Source: Lacunisphaera limnophila (GTDB lineage Bacteria > Verrucomicrobiota > Verrucomicrobiia > Opitutales > Opitutaceae). From it: a stretch of 64,000 nt of DNA. A program made the position numbers and the translations under genes. The stretch is taken from NCBI RefSeq assembly GCF_001746835.1, contig NZ_CP016094.1:4107501-4171500 (forward strand), written 5' to 3'. Under the pieces are notes generated by a model. The model saw only the letters and a program-made list of their open reading frames with translations, was not told the origin of the DNA and made no database searches. Shown here piece by piece: positions 32,593 through 40,501 of the stretch. The first letter of the stretch is position 1, and every line of letters begins with the position of its first letter.

Positions 32593-33042
32593 ATGAACTA
32601 GTTCAAACGACTCTTCATACCTGCCAAGGAGCCACCTGTTCTTAATTCCGACATACTTGAGGTTACCGAAACCTCCGGTGGCGGCATTCTGATAACCACC
32701 ACCAAGGAACTTGGCCTGCTCGGTGGCAGACACTACACGGATTGCGTGGGGGAGATCAATCGCCTAAAGCGAGAAGGCAAACACGATGAGGCGATCGCGC
32801 TACTTCTCCGAACCATAGACGCAACCGAGCGAGAGTCATCCGTGGCAGGTCCTCGATGGGGCGTTGCGCCATGGTATTATGAGCAGTTGGCAATTGTATA
32901 TCGGAAGGAAGGAAGAATCGAGGATGAGATCGCCATCCTTCAGAGGTATGCCCGCCAGCAGAAAGCTCCGGGAGCCAGCCCCGACAAACTTCAAACACGA
33001 CTTCGGAAAGCCATGGCGTTGTTGAGCGCCAAGAAATCCTGA
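32593..33042 (+). pseudogene. TPR-like protein gene interrupted by an amber codon at codon 3
   Basis: An open frame of 147 codons runs from just after a TAG to the stop at 33042. Upstream of that TAG lies ATG AAC, so the gene reads Met-Asn-stop-Phe-Lys-Arg-Leu-Phe. The downstream sequence is typical of a small TPR-like family: GGRHYTDCVGEINRLKREGK, then GVAPWYYEQLAIVYRKEGRI and AILQRYARQQKAPG. A single TGG to TAG change would give Met-Asn-Trp. No ATG, GTG or TTG falls between the TAG and the GTG at 32746, and starting there would lose about 50 residues. It is a pseudogene, a readthrough case or a sequencing error. Confidence 0.7.
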
Positions 33043-33118
33043 TAATTCCAATCCATCCCGCATGCCTCAAATACGGGAGTTGTATCATTGGACGTTCCCA
33101 CTGCTTAGCACAAGTCCG

Positions 33119-35269
33119 CTAACTGGCGGCCAGCCTGAGGGGCACCGGGTCAGAAAGGATTTCCCGCGTATGCACTTCCGGGCCTTCGCGTTGCCAGCCC
33201 ACCAGTTCAATCACGATGGTGCGGCCCGTCGTATCCGCAGGACGGAGTTTTCGGGCCAGCAGATTGGCGAAACGCTGGTCATGCGTGGAAACACATAGCT
33301 GCCGGCGGTCTTTCGTGCGTCGCAGCAAATCGACAAGGCCCAAGAGGTTGACATCGTCCAGACATTGAAGCGGGTCGTCCAACAGCAGGGACGCCAGCGG
33401 CGGTTGTGTGACCCCGAAGTTGAATGATAGAAAGATCGAAACAGCGAGCGCGTTCACTTGGGAACTCGACATGACCAGCGGCGGATGCTGGCACGACAGG
33501 TCTTCTTGCGAGTCCTGCACCACAGTGGACAGCAGCCCGCGACCCTTTGTAACGCGCGATAGAAACTTCACCGTCTCGAATGCCGGATGCGGGTCGATCC
33601 GGGAGTAAATGTTCTGCAACAGGGGTTCTACCTGTTGCAGTCGCTGCTCGACCACCGCGGAAGCGGCTTCGCGCAATCCTTCGATCACCCGCTGGGCCAT
33701 TTCGCCGGAGGCGTTCCGACTGGCGATCGCCTGTTGCCTCTCTTGGATTAGCTTTTGCAGGCGCTCGCTTTCGACCTTGGTCTCGCTCAATGCGAGCTGA
33801 GCCACCGATTGCGAAACCGCGAGAGCCAGAGCTTCGCCTTGATGCTGCAGCTCCTTGAGCCTCGCGGCATGGCTGTCGTTCTTGGAAATGCCTTCCTCGA
33901 GCTGCCGCGCGCGAACAGATGACTCCTCGGCCGAGATCCCATGTTCGACGAATCGCGCCTGCACGAACTTCCGAAGCATGTCGGCTTCCATCTCCCGTTG
34001 CTGCTCGGTGCGAATGGAGAGTTCCAGACCACCGATCTCCTTTTCCTTAGCTGCCACCAGCGCCAGTAGTTCGTTCAGTTTAGTGGATGAGGAGTCGGGC
34101 AACGGCTCCCCACCTTTCTGGGTTATGGCCGTCAGTCTTTGGTGGGTCTTCGCTCGGTCGATACTCTGGGCGCACACCGGGCAGTGGTCGCCGAGGTGCT
34201 CAAGGGCAAGCAATGCCAAAACCCGCAACTGCTCGTCTTTTTGCTTCAGCTCAGCCTGCATCCGCCTCATTTCTGCCTGTCTGTCCTGTTCCTGCGTGAC
34301 CGATTGGCGTAGCGTGCTTAGTTCGTTCGTGAGCGCGACTGACCTTGCCCGTAGTTCAGCAACGTCGCCCCGAGGCGGCAATGCCTCCAATTGGACAAGC
34401 TGCGGTTGCAGTAAGCGCAGAGACTGGCCGCTTCGTTCGGAAGCCACCCGTTTCATTTCGATTTCTTTAATCGCTGTGTCGATCGCGCGCCCGGCGTCCC
34501 GCGCCACCGGCTCGGGAGCCGTCCCGGTAATCCCCAGCGCGTTTAGTTCCGTCCACCATTTGCTCCATTCAGCCGGGTTGACCGGGGTAGCGACCGAGGG
34601 ATAGCGAGCGGTGAGTTCCCGAGCCCGCGCCAGCACATTGGCCAAGACAAGCCGGGTTTCCTCCAAATCACTGACACGTTGATTGGTGACGGTTGACCAC
34701 GCTTTTTTGGCCCGCTCCAACGCCCCTTGAAGTTCGGTAACACGACCGGCCCCAAACAATTCACTGACCGAGGTGAAGCGATCATGATCGTCCGCCGGCT
34801 CGATGAAATGGCGCAGGACATCCTGCTGTAAGTAAACACTGCGGGTCAGGACAGAAGCGAGTGCCGCCAGCGGCTCGGTCCCCGTTTGGGCCTCAGGCCA
34901 AACCAATTGCAGCAGCCGACCTTCGGCCGAAGGTCCAGAAAGTAGTCCCTCCGGGGTTTCAAGGGCCACCCGCGCTTCCCCTGTTTCCCGGTCGCAGCTG
35001 CGCGTCACTTTGAAGAGCCGGCCGGCTGCGTCGCAGAGCGTAAGCAGAGCGCGAGCCTGGCCGGATTCAGCGTAAAGCGAAACGACACTGGCGCCCTCGG
35101 CTGCCAGCCGAGGAATCCTCCCGCATAGCGCCCACAGAATACCGTCGAAGAGCGAAGTCTTACCATTCCCGTTCGCCCCCACCACAATGATGGCGTCAGC
35201 ATTCAGGTCGAAGGCCTGGGTTTTTGCAAACCCGCGGAAACCGGAAAGTTCTAGCCCGACGATCTTCAT
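33119..35269 (-). CDS. Rad50/SMC-like ATPase, putative ABC-three-component system ATPase
   Basis: The protein has about 716 residues. The N-terminal half-site begins MKIVGLELSGFRGF, with Walker A GANGNGKTS (31-39). Long coiled coils (about 180-350 and 370-560) flank a zinc-hook motif CPVC at 363-366. The C-terminal half has the signature-like SSQVNALAVSIFLS, Walker B LLLDDP (628-633) and the His-switch STHD. I chose the ATG at 35269, which overlaps the stop of the middle gene (ATGA). The preceding two genes encode a small uncharacterised protein and a SIR2-like protein. That layout fits the ABC-3C conflict systems, where the ATPase senses invasion and licenses the effector. Confidence 0.88.
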   Translation of the reverse strand: MKIVGLELSGFRGFAKTQAFDLNADAIIVVGANGNGKTSLFDGILWALCGRIPRLAAEGASVVSLYAESGQARALLTLCDAAGRLFKVTRSCDRETGEARVALETPEGLLSGPSAEGRLLQLVWPEAQTGTEPLAALASVLTRSVYLQQDVLRHFIEPADDHDRFTSVSELFGAGRVTELQGALERAKKAWSTVTNQRVSDLEETRLVLANVLARARELTARYPSVATPVNPAEWSKWWTELNALGITGTAPEPVARDAGRAIDTAIKEIEMKRVASERSGQSLRLLQPQLVQLEALPPRGDVAELRARSVALTNELSTLRQSVTQEQDRQAEMRRMQAELKQKDEQLRVLALLALEHLGDHCPVCAQSIDRAKTHQRLTAITQKGGEPLPDSSSTKLNELLALVAAKEKEIGGLELSIRTEQQREMEADMLRKFVQARFVEHGISAEESSVRARQLEEGISKNDSHAARLKELQHQGEALALAVSQSVAQLALSETKVESERLQKLIQERQQAIASRNASGEMAQRVIEGLREAASAVVEQRLQQVEPLLQNIYSRIDPHPAFETVKFLSRVTKGRGLLSTVVQDSQEDLSCQHPPLVMSSSQVNALAVSIFLSFNFGVTQPPLASLLLDDPLQCLDDVNLLGLVDLLRRTKDRRQLCVSTHDQRFANLLARKLRPADTTGRTIVIELVGWQREGPEVHTREILSDPVPLRLAAS

Positions 35270-35859
35270 TTCTTGGTCAAGGTTTCGTGCAGCTGATCCA
35301 TGATTGGAGCCTGCGTCTTGAAGGCTTTCAGGACGGCCTCGGTCGCGTTGCGGGGAACTTCTGAGCGAGCCAACAAGTCCGGTAGCAGATCGAGCACGGA
35401 TGCCGGCGCCGGCACCGAGACTCCCTCGTTTAGCGGCAATAGCGGTCGCAATACGCGCGCTGCCGCGCCCGGCAGCTTCAATTCCACGCCTGATGCCACC
35501 AGTTTCCGAATTCGGTTGGTGTCGTATCGGATATGTTCCAGTTGCGCAGACTCGGAAGGCGCGACGGCCGGGGTGAGTAAAACCAAATAGCCATCCCATG
35601 ATTTCGATTCAGTCTGTGCAACGTTCTGCGAGATGATTTCCACCAATGACCCTTGCAGGTCGGGCCAAGACTGCAGCAACTCAGTGCAGCTGTCGAAAAT
35701 GGCGACGCCAACTACGTTATATTTGTCCTCAAAGAGCCGCGCGTGCGACGTATCCCAGTCCGTGAAACGCCCTTCAATCCGTCGGTAGCCTCCAGCCATC
35801 AAGGTTTCAGAGGCCACCGCCATTAGTTCAGCGCTCGTGTTGTCGGGGGTATCGCTCAT
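35266..35859 (-). CDS. Putative ABC-three-component system middle component
   Basis: This 197-residue soluble alpha/beta protein begins MSDTPDNTSAELMAVASETL. It includes VVGVAIFDSCTELLQSWPDL and a run of strands and helices (SKSWDGYLVLLTPAVAP). The C-terminal half is helical. It lacks nucleotide-binding motifs. ATGA overlaps tie it to the SIR2-like gene before it and the Rad50-like gene after it. The call of middle component rests on operon position and size; sequence alone would only say hypothetical. Confidence 0.65.
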   Translation of the reverse strand: MSDTPDNTSAELMAVASETLMAGGYRRIEGRFTDWDTSHARLFEDKYNVVGVAIFDSCTELLQSWPDLQGSLVEIISQNVAQTESKSWDGYLVLLTPAVAPSESAQLEHIRYDTNRIRKLVASGVELKLPGAAARVLRPLLPLNEGVSVPAPASVLDLLPDLLARSEVPRNATEAVLKAFKTQAPIMDQLHETLTKK

Positions 35860-37250
35860 GGGACGATAGCAGCGACCAGGGCCGGGTTCGCGCGTAGAGT
35901 TTCGAGATGATGATAAGATAGGGAAGTCTGTCCGGTGATGATGTCGTTGGCGGGGCCTTCACCACGAACTAAGTCGGTGGGCGGCGTGATCGTCACGGGG
36001 CCGTCAGAGGTCGCGGCCACCAAGGTCGCCGTGGGCTGAATGCCACGCGTGCGCCACTGCGGCCGGCGCTGGTTGATTCGGGTTTCGATACTGGCAGTCT
36101 TCCGATGCCCACAGCCCGAAGCAACGATTACAGCAGAGATGACTTTTCCGCCACGCCGGAATTCGACCAAGCCGTCTTCTGCGACACTGACCTCGGTTGT
36201 CGAGTTGCGGGCGATATACGCAATGCCCAGCAGGAGATCAGCCTGCAACGGCGAGACGTTTCCGTCCATCGGCTGGTATGGACGTTTGTCGTTCAAGAGC
36301 CAATTTGCCCTAATCCTGCCAGCCGTGACAACCCCATGCCCGCGCAACTGTGCAAGGATTGGGGTCAGGTTCTCGTTGGTATGATTGTTCTCCAGAGCTT
36401 TTTCCTGGGCCGATGCAGCAAGCAGTTGGTGATGCTCAACTACGAGCCGGTCCGCTAGTTGCCGCATGAAATCGCACCAACCCATCTGGATGTAACGATC
36501 GTCGGCCAGTTGCATCTGTTGGAAAAATCCCGAACCCGCGCTTGGAGATGGATTCACCAGATACTGCCGCGTTGCGGCCGGAATCGCTTGCCGCATCAGC
36601 TTGGCGCTCTCCAGAAGCACGGTTACCGCGGTCCCGATTCCAGCGAATACCACCACCGGCCTGACGAGCACGTGCTGCGTAATTTGCTGTTCCCAATTTC
36701 CCTGCCACTCAGCCTGAATGGTCACGGTTCTCAGGACCCAGGCATTGGGATCGACTTCATTGGCGCTGCGATGAAGATAGTAAATGTTGTGGTTCGTTTG
36801 ATTGCCAAGGTGGTGGGGCCCTTCAATAATGCCAACAATGTCGCCACAGGACAACGCGGCCACCGCCGCCGTAATGGCGACATCGTAGTTCAAAGTGACG
36901 ATGGAGGCTATGGCACGTTCGGTTAACAGGGCCGCTGCGATGAGATAGCCCTCGTTGGGCATTTTCGCATGAAGCTGGTAGCGTTGCCGCAAACGAGTCA
37001 CCAAGGGTTCCTGCGTCCCTGCTTTCAGAAAAACCAGATCCGCCAACACCGAGAGATCGTCGGGCTTGGTGCATTCCCCTGCGGCAAGAAATCCGTCAGC
37101 GACAAAATCGTCATGAAGAGCCTGGGAGCATACCCGCGCGACCGGGACCCCGGTAGGTGCTTCGACTGAACAACCAGCGCCCAGAATAAGGGCCAAGCGT
37201 CCACCGCCAGGAGCCACAACGGCTTGGTTTAGTTCAACAGGAAGGGGCAT
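35856..37250 (-). CDS. SIR2-like domain protein, likely NAD-consuming defence effector
   Basis: This 464-residue protein has an N-terminal SIR2-like Rossmann domain. The nucleotide-binding start is LILGAGCSVEAPTGVPVA (about 21-38), TLNYD at 119-123 supplies the conserved Asn and Asp, and YYLHRS places a His at 160. These are the residues expected in SIR2-type NADases of bacterial defence systems. The C-terminal third has no recognised domain. It is the first gene of a three-gene coupled operon, the effector position of ABC-3C systems. NAD depletion upon infection would be the expected outcome; this is inference. Confidence 0.85.
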   Translation of the reverse strand: MPLPVELNQAVVAPGGGRLALILGAGCSVEAPTGVPVARVCSQALHDDFVADGFLAAGECTKPDDLSVLADLVFLKAGTQEPLVTRLRQRYQLHAKMPNEGYLIAAALLTERAIASIVTLNYDVAITAAVAALSCGDIVGIIEGPHHLGNQTNHNIYYLHRSANEVDPNAWVLRTVTIQAEWQGNWEQQITQHVLVRPVVVFAGIGTAVTVLLESAKLMRQAIPAATRQYLVNPSPSAGSGFFQQMQLADDRYIQMGWCDFMRQLADRLVVEHHQLLAASAQEKALENNHTNENLTPILAQLRGHGVVTAGRIRANWLLNDKRPYQPMDGNVSPLQADLLLGIAYIARNSTTEVSVAEDGLVEFRRGGKVISAVIVASGCGHRKTASIETRINQRRPQWRTRGIQPTATLVAATSDGPVTITPPTDLVRGEGPANDIITGQTSLSYHHLETLRANPALVAAIVP

Positions 37251-37605
37251 GGGCTAAGCATATCGTGAATATCAGGACGTGCAGGCCCGGCACGCGTGTG
37301 CAGACCAAACTGGATTTGATTTTGGGGCAAGGCTCATCGGCAAGGCCTTCCCGCACCTCCCGAAACCAGGCATGAAGCACTACCAGCCGGCCAGACGGCC
37401 AAGCCTGTTGAGACAATCCCAGGCATCATCAGATCGCAGAGCCCTGGACGAGGCACAATTGCGACTCCGAAAAGGGTCAATGGGTTGACGAAGGGCCTTC
37501 CCGTTACTGGAGACCGAGAAAATGATCCCTTCGACCAAGCGTTTTGCCAAGTCGATGTGACCGCGCGATTGTCATTAACACGTTTCGGCGCGAATATCGG
37601 CGCAA
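37251..37605. other. Intergenic region between the SIR2 operon and the DUF4365 gene
   Basis: There is no convincing gene in these 355 bases. It should contain the promoter of the SIR2 operon, but no clear consensus elements were seen. Short plus-strand frames here look accidental. Confidence 0.5.
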
Positions 37606-38652
37606 TCAGACCGGATACAGGTAGTCAAGGAGCGCCGACGGGCCCCGATTCATAAGTTTGTCCAACACATCGTATTCCTCCGTGGTGGCCAGGCGAAAGC
37701 CAAAGGCCCGGAATTCGCGAGCGGCTTCCTGCAGCCCCAGCTCACTCACGTTGGGGAAAGCCTCCTGCAATGTGCAAAAAAAGGCCGGGCATGGATTCTT
37801 CTTCCCGGCGTATCGCTCCGGTAGCTTGAGCTGAGAAATGTGCTTCGGGAAGTAACGATAGAGCCGGCTCAAAACATTGATTCCAGTCCGAGAATAGGTT
37901 TCATCCCGCCAGATAAGCCGGTCAATTTGCTCGACGGTGAAGCGATCTCCAAAGATTTCGGCCAACCGGAACAGTAGTTCGACGATCTTGTTGCCCTTGG
38001 GTGTGCCCCAAATCTCCAAGCCCATGGCGACAGCCCGGTCGATCACAGCCCCGATTGGAAAAGGATCGGGCAAGGGTCCGACTTCCACCAAGAGATCCGT
38101 CAGGGTGGTCAGCATCTTCGCGTTATCCTGCCGGGATGCGGCGCGGACGGTATCCGAGAGACTCAAAACCAGTTGTTCATGGGTTTCGCCGCGCGCCATT
38201 TGCTGTAGTTCGCCCGTCAGCCCGCGACGAAAATCGTGCGCTGACGGGATCCATACGGTAATGGATTCGGGAAGATCCTGAAAGCGGACGCCTTCCTGCC
38301 GCTGCGAAAGCCACCAACGTTGAACCCAGAGATACCAGGCGCGCTCCTTACTGCGGTCCATCCAGACCAGGACTAGCGGAATACGAAGATTTTCACCGAT
38401 GTGAACGAGGTCCTTGGGAAGTTGGCAGGCCACCCGGCCCTGCTTTTGAGTGGCAGTTGTGGTGGATTTGACCTGCAGCTTGATGAGTTCTCCGGCGACC
38501 GCTGGAATCGCTAACTCGAGTTCAATATCCATCCCAAAATCATGCTGCACCTGGTGGCGCACTATCCAGTTTTCGGACGCCTCAGCCACCCAAACAGCCG
38601 AAGCCTCGGCTTTTGCACCAACGGCTTGTTGCTGACTTCTCGTCTTAGCCAT
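37606..38652 (-). CDS. DUF4365-type nuclease-like protein
   Basis: The first 160 residues of this 348-residue protein match the DUF4365 pattern. GAKAEASAVWVAEASENWIV is followed by HDFGMDIELE (about 38-47) and LIKLQVKST (about 57-65), the D...E/QxK arrangement of restriction-endonuclease-like folds. A Trp-rich segment (WYLWVQRWW) follows. The C-terminal 180 residues are helical and unassigned. DUF4365 proteins are common in defence islands. It has its own upstream region and is not overlapped with the SIR2 operon. Confidence 0.75.
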   Translation of the reverse strand: MAKTRSQQQAVGAKAEASAVWVAEASENWIVRHQVQHDFGMDIELELAIPAVAGELIKLQVKSTTTATQKQGRVACQLPKDLVHIGENLRIPLVLVWMDRSKERAWYLWVQRWWLSQRQEGVRFQDLPESITVWIPSAHDFRRGLTGELQQMARGETHEQLVLSLSDTVRAASRQDNAKMLTTLTDLLVEVGPLPDPFPIGAVIDRAVAMGLEIWGTPKGNKIVELLFRLAEIFGDRFTVEQIDRLIWRDETYSRTGINVLSRLYRYFPKHISQLKLPERYAGKKNPCPAFFCTLQEAFPNVSELGLQEAAREFRAFGFRLATTEEYDVLDKLMNRGPSALLDYLYPV

Positions 38653-39080
38653 GATGTTTGAAATTTTGTCGCGCCGGGGAGATGACTACAAGCCTGCCCT
38701 ACTCAACTTCCTTCAGGATGCGCAGGATCTGCTCTTACCCGGCACGCAATCTTGCAAGGTATGGACGTATCCCTCATTGGCGCTCGCGGTCGCCTAAGAG
38801 CCATCCACTTTGCAACGTTTATTTTACAATTAGCCTACGCTCTCCGCAAGGTATCGGGGTGAGTAAGTTGTCTCACCTGTTAATTCGTAAGCCTCAGTTA
38901 ACTCCCCCCTTACGGCCGAGTGGCTGGTCTTTAGATCCCCAGTGGCCGTGAGGATCGGCCTGAGTAGCAGTTTTCGACAATATTCCGCGCCACTTTCGAC
39001 CCAAACCCACCGCCCGGCTGGCCCAGCCAGCGGCGGCCAGCCGGCCCGCACCGGCCGGGCCGGGCGGGCGGGGTCGTGAC
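38653..39080. other. Right-hand island junction, gene-free
   Basis: About 430 bases without a supported gene. It carries the second copy of the 11-bp repeat. The last 80 bases before the oxidoreductase stop are a very GC-rich run with several possible hairpins (GCTGGC/GCCAGC, GCCGGC/GCCGGC), perhaps a weak terminator zone. Base composition changes sharply from mixed to GC-rich near 38990. Confidence 0.5.
38981..38991 (+). repeat. Right copy of the 11-bp direct repeat flanking the island
   Basis: TATTCCGCGCC, identical to 27351-27361. The visible return to GC-rich chromosome begins right after this copy. Confidence 0.35.
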
Positions 39081-40379
39081 TCAGACCAGCGGGGTCTCGC
39101 CGGGGACCGGTACCTTCACCGCGGGGGCATCGCCGAAGGCGTAGGCCGCGGGCGTGAGGTCGAGCTTCGAGTTGGCGAGCAACCAGCCGTAGCTGACCTC
39201 GCGGCCCGTGTAGGCGGACATGCGGCCGAGGATGGCGGTCAGCGTGGACTCGGCGACCTGCTTGCCCTCGTTGAGCGGCGTGCCGGCGCGAATACTGCGG
39301 ATCAGGTCGATGTGCTCCTGATCGTAGGGATTCACGAGCTGGCCGGAGTATTTCCACGGCTGCTCGCCGCGGATCGTGCCCGACGGATCGGCCGAGCCCT
39401 TCGTGCCGGTGAGACGCTCGCTGACGCGCGTCGAGGTGCCGGGCACCTGGCGGCACATGCTCTGCACCCGCGCGCCGTTGGCGTATTCAAACTCGATGGC
39501 GAAATGATCCCAGGCATCGCCGTACTTCGCGTCGGTGCGGCTCTGGCGCCCGCCCATGCCGTAGGCCTTCACCGGGGGGCCGCCGAAGGCCCAGTTCATC
39601 ACGTCGATGTTGTGCATGTGCTGCTCGACGATGTGATCGCCGCTCAGCCAGGTAAAATAGAGCCAGTTGCGCATCTGGTATTCCATCTCCGTCCACTCCG
39701 GCTTGCGGCCGTTGTGCCAGAGGCCCTCCTGCATCCAGTAGCAGGAGCCGCCGGTGAGCTCGCCGATGGCACCGTCCTTGATCCGGGCCATGGTCTCGAG
39801 GTAATCCGCCGAGTGCCGGCGCTGCGTGCCGGCGACGATCGCGAGCTTCTTTTGCGCGGCGATTTCCGCCACGCGGATGACCAGCCGGGCGCCCATGGGA
39901 TCCACGGCCACGGGCTTCTCCATGAACACGTGCAACCCCGCATCGACGGCCGCCTGCAGGTGCAGCGGGCGGAACTGCGGCGGCGTGACCAGGAGCACCA
40001 GATCGATGCCGGAGGCCATCACCTGCTTGTAGGCGTCAAAGCCGGTGAAACAGCGCTCGCGCGTCACGGCAAACTGATCGGCGGGCAGCGGGGCCCGGCC
40101 CTCGCCCTTTCCCCCCTGGGTGAATTCCTTCATCGCCCCGTCCACGCGGTCGGCGAAGGCGTCGCCGAGGGCCACGAGCTGGACCGAGGGGTCGGCCGCG
40201 AGGCAGTTGCGCACGGCGCCCATGCCGCGGCCGCCGCAGCCGACGAGCCCGACGCGGATGCGGTCGGAACCGGCGGCGAAGACCGGCGTGAGGGAACCGA
40301 GCAACGGGAGAAGCGAGGCGGCGGCACCGGTCTTGAGGAACTGGCGGCGCGAATAACCGGAGAACGAGGGGACATTCAT
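39081..40379 (-). CDS. Exported Gfo/Idh/MocA-family oxidoreductase (Tat signal)
   Basis: This 432-residue NAD(P)-dependent oxidoreductase has a twin-arginine signal (SRRQFLKTGAAASLLPLLGS), so it is exported folded with its cofactor. The Rossmann start is RVGLVGCGGRGMGAVRNC. The EKP motif of the family is present (HVFMEKPVAVDP), and HMHNIDVMNWAFGG supplies the later conserved His region. Such Tat-exported members are very common in Verrucomicrobiota and Planctomycetota and act on sugars or polyols. The substrate is unknown. Confidence 0.93.
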   Translation of the reverse strand: MNVPSFSGYSRRQFLKTGAAASLLPLLGSLTPVFAAGSDRIRVGLVGCGGRGMGAVRNCLAADPSVQLVALGDAFADRVDGAMKEFTQGGKGEGRAPLPADQFAVTRERCFTGFDAYKQVMASGIDLVLLVTPPQFRPLHLQAAVDAGLHVFMEKPVAVDPMGARLVIRVAEIAAQKKLAIVAGTQRRHSADYLETMARIKDGAIGELTGGSCYWMQEGLWHNGRKPEWTEMEYQMRNWLYFTWLSGDHIVEQHMHNIDVMNWAFGGPPVKAYGMGGRQSRTDAKYGDAWDHFAIEFEYANGARVQSMCRQVPGTSTRVSERLTGTKGSADPSGTIRGEQPWKYSGQLVNPYDQEHIDLIRSIRAGTPLNEGKQVAESTLTAILGRMSAYTGREVSYGWLLANSKLDLTPAAYAFGDAPAVKVPVPGETPLV

Positions 40380-40501
40380 GACGGAGGGGGTTGACGGTGG
40401 GGCGACGCCGGGGGGCGACGCGTTATCCGAGGGGTGCGATCAGTCCATGAATTTCCCGCCCGGGCGCAAACCTGTTCACCCGAAAGGCCAAGCGATGCGC
40501 A

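Noticed and set aside
37279-37488. 69-codon plus-strand frame between the SIR2 and DUF4365 genes
   Set aside because: No start site, no family pattern and codon use unlike its neighbours.
38914-38939. Stretch resembling a tRNA-Ser/Leu D-arm (GGCCGAGTGGCTGGTC), possibly a tRNA attachment site
   Set aside because: No matching acceptor stem, anticodon arm or T-arm could be assembled around it.
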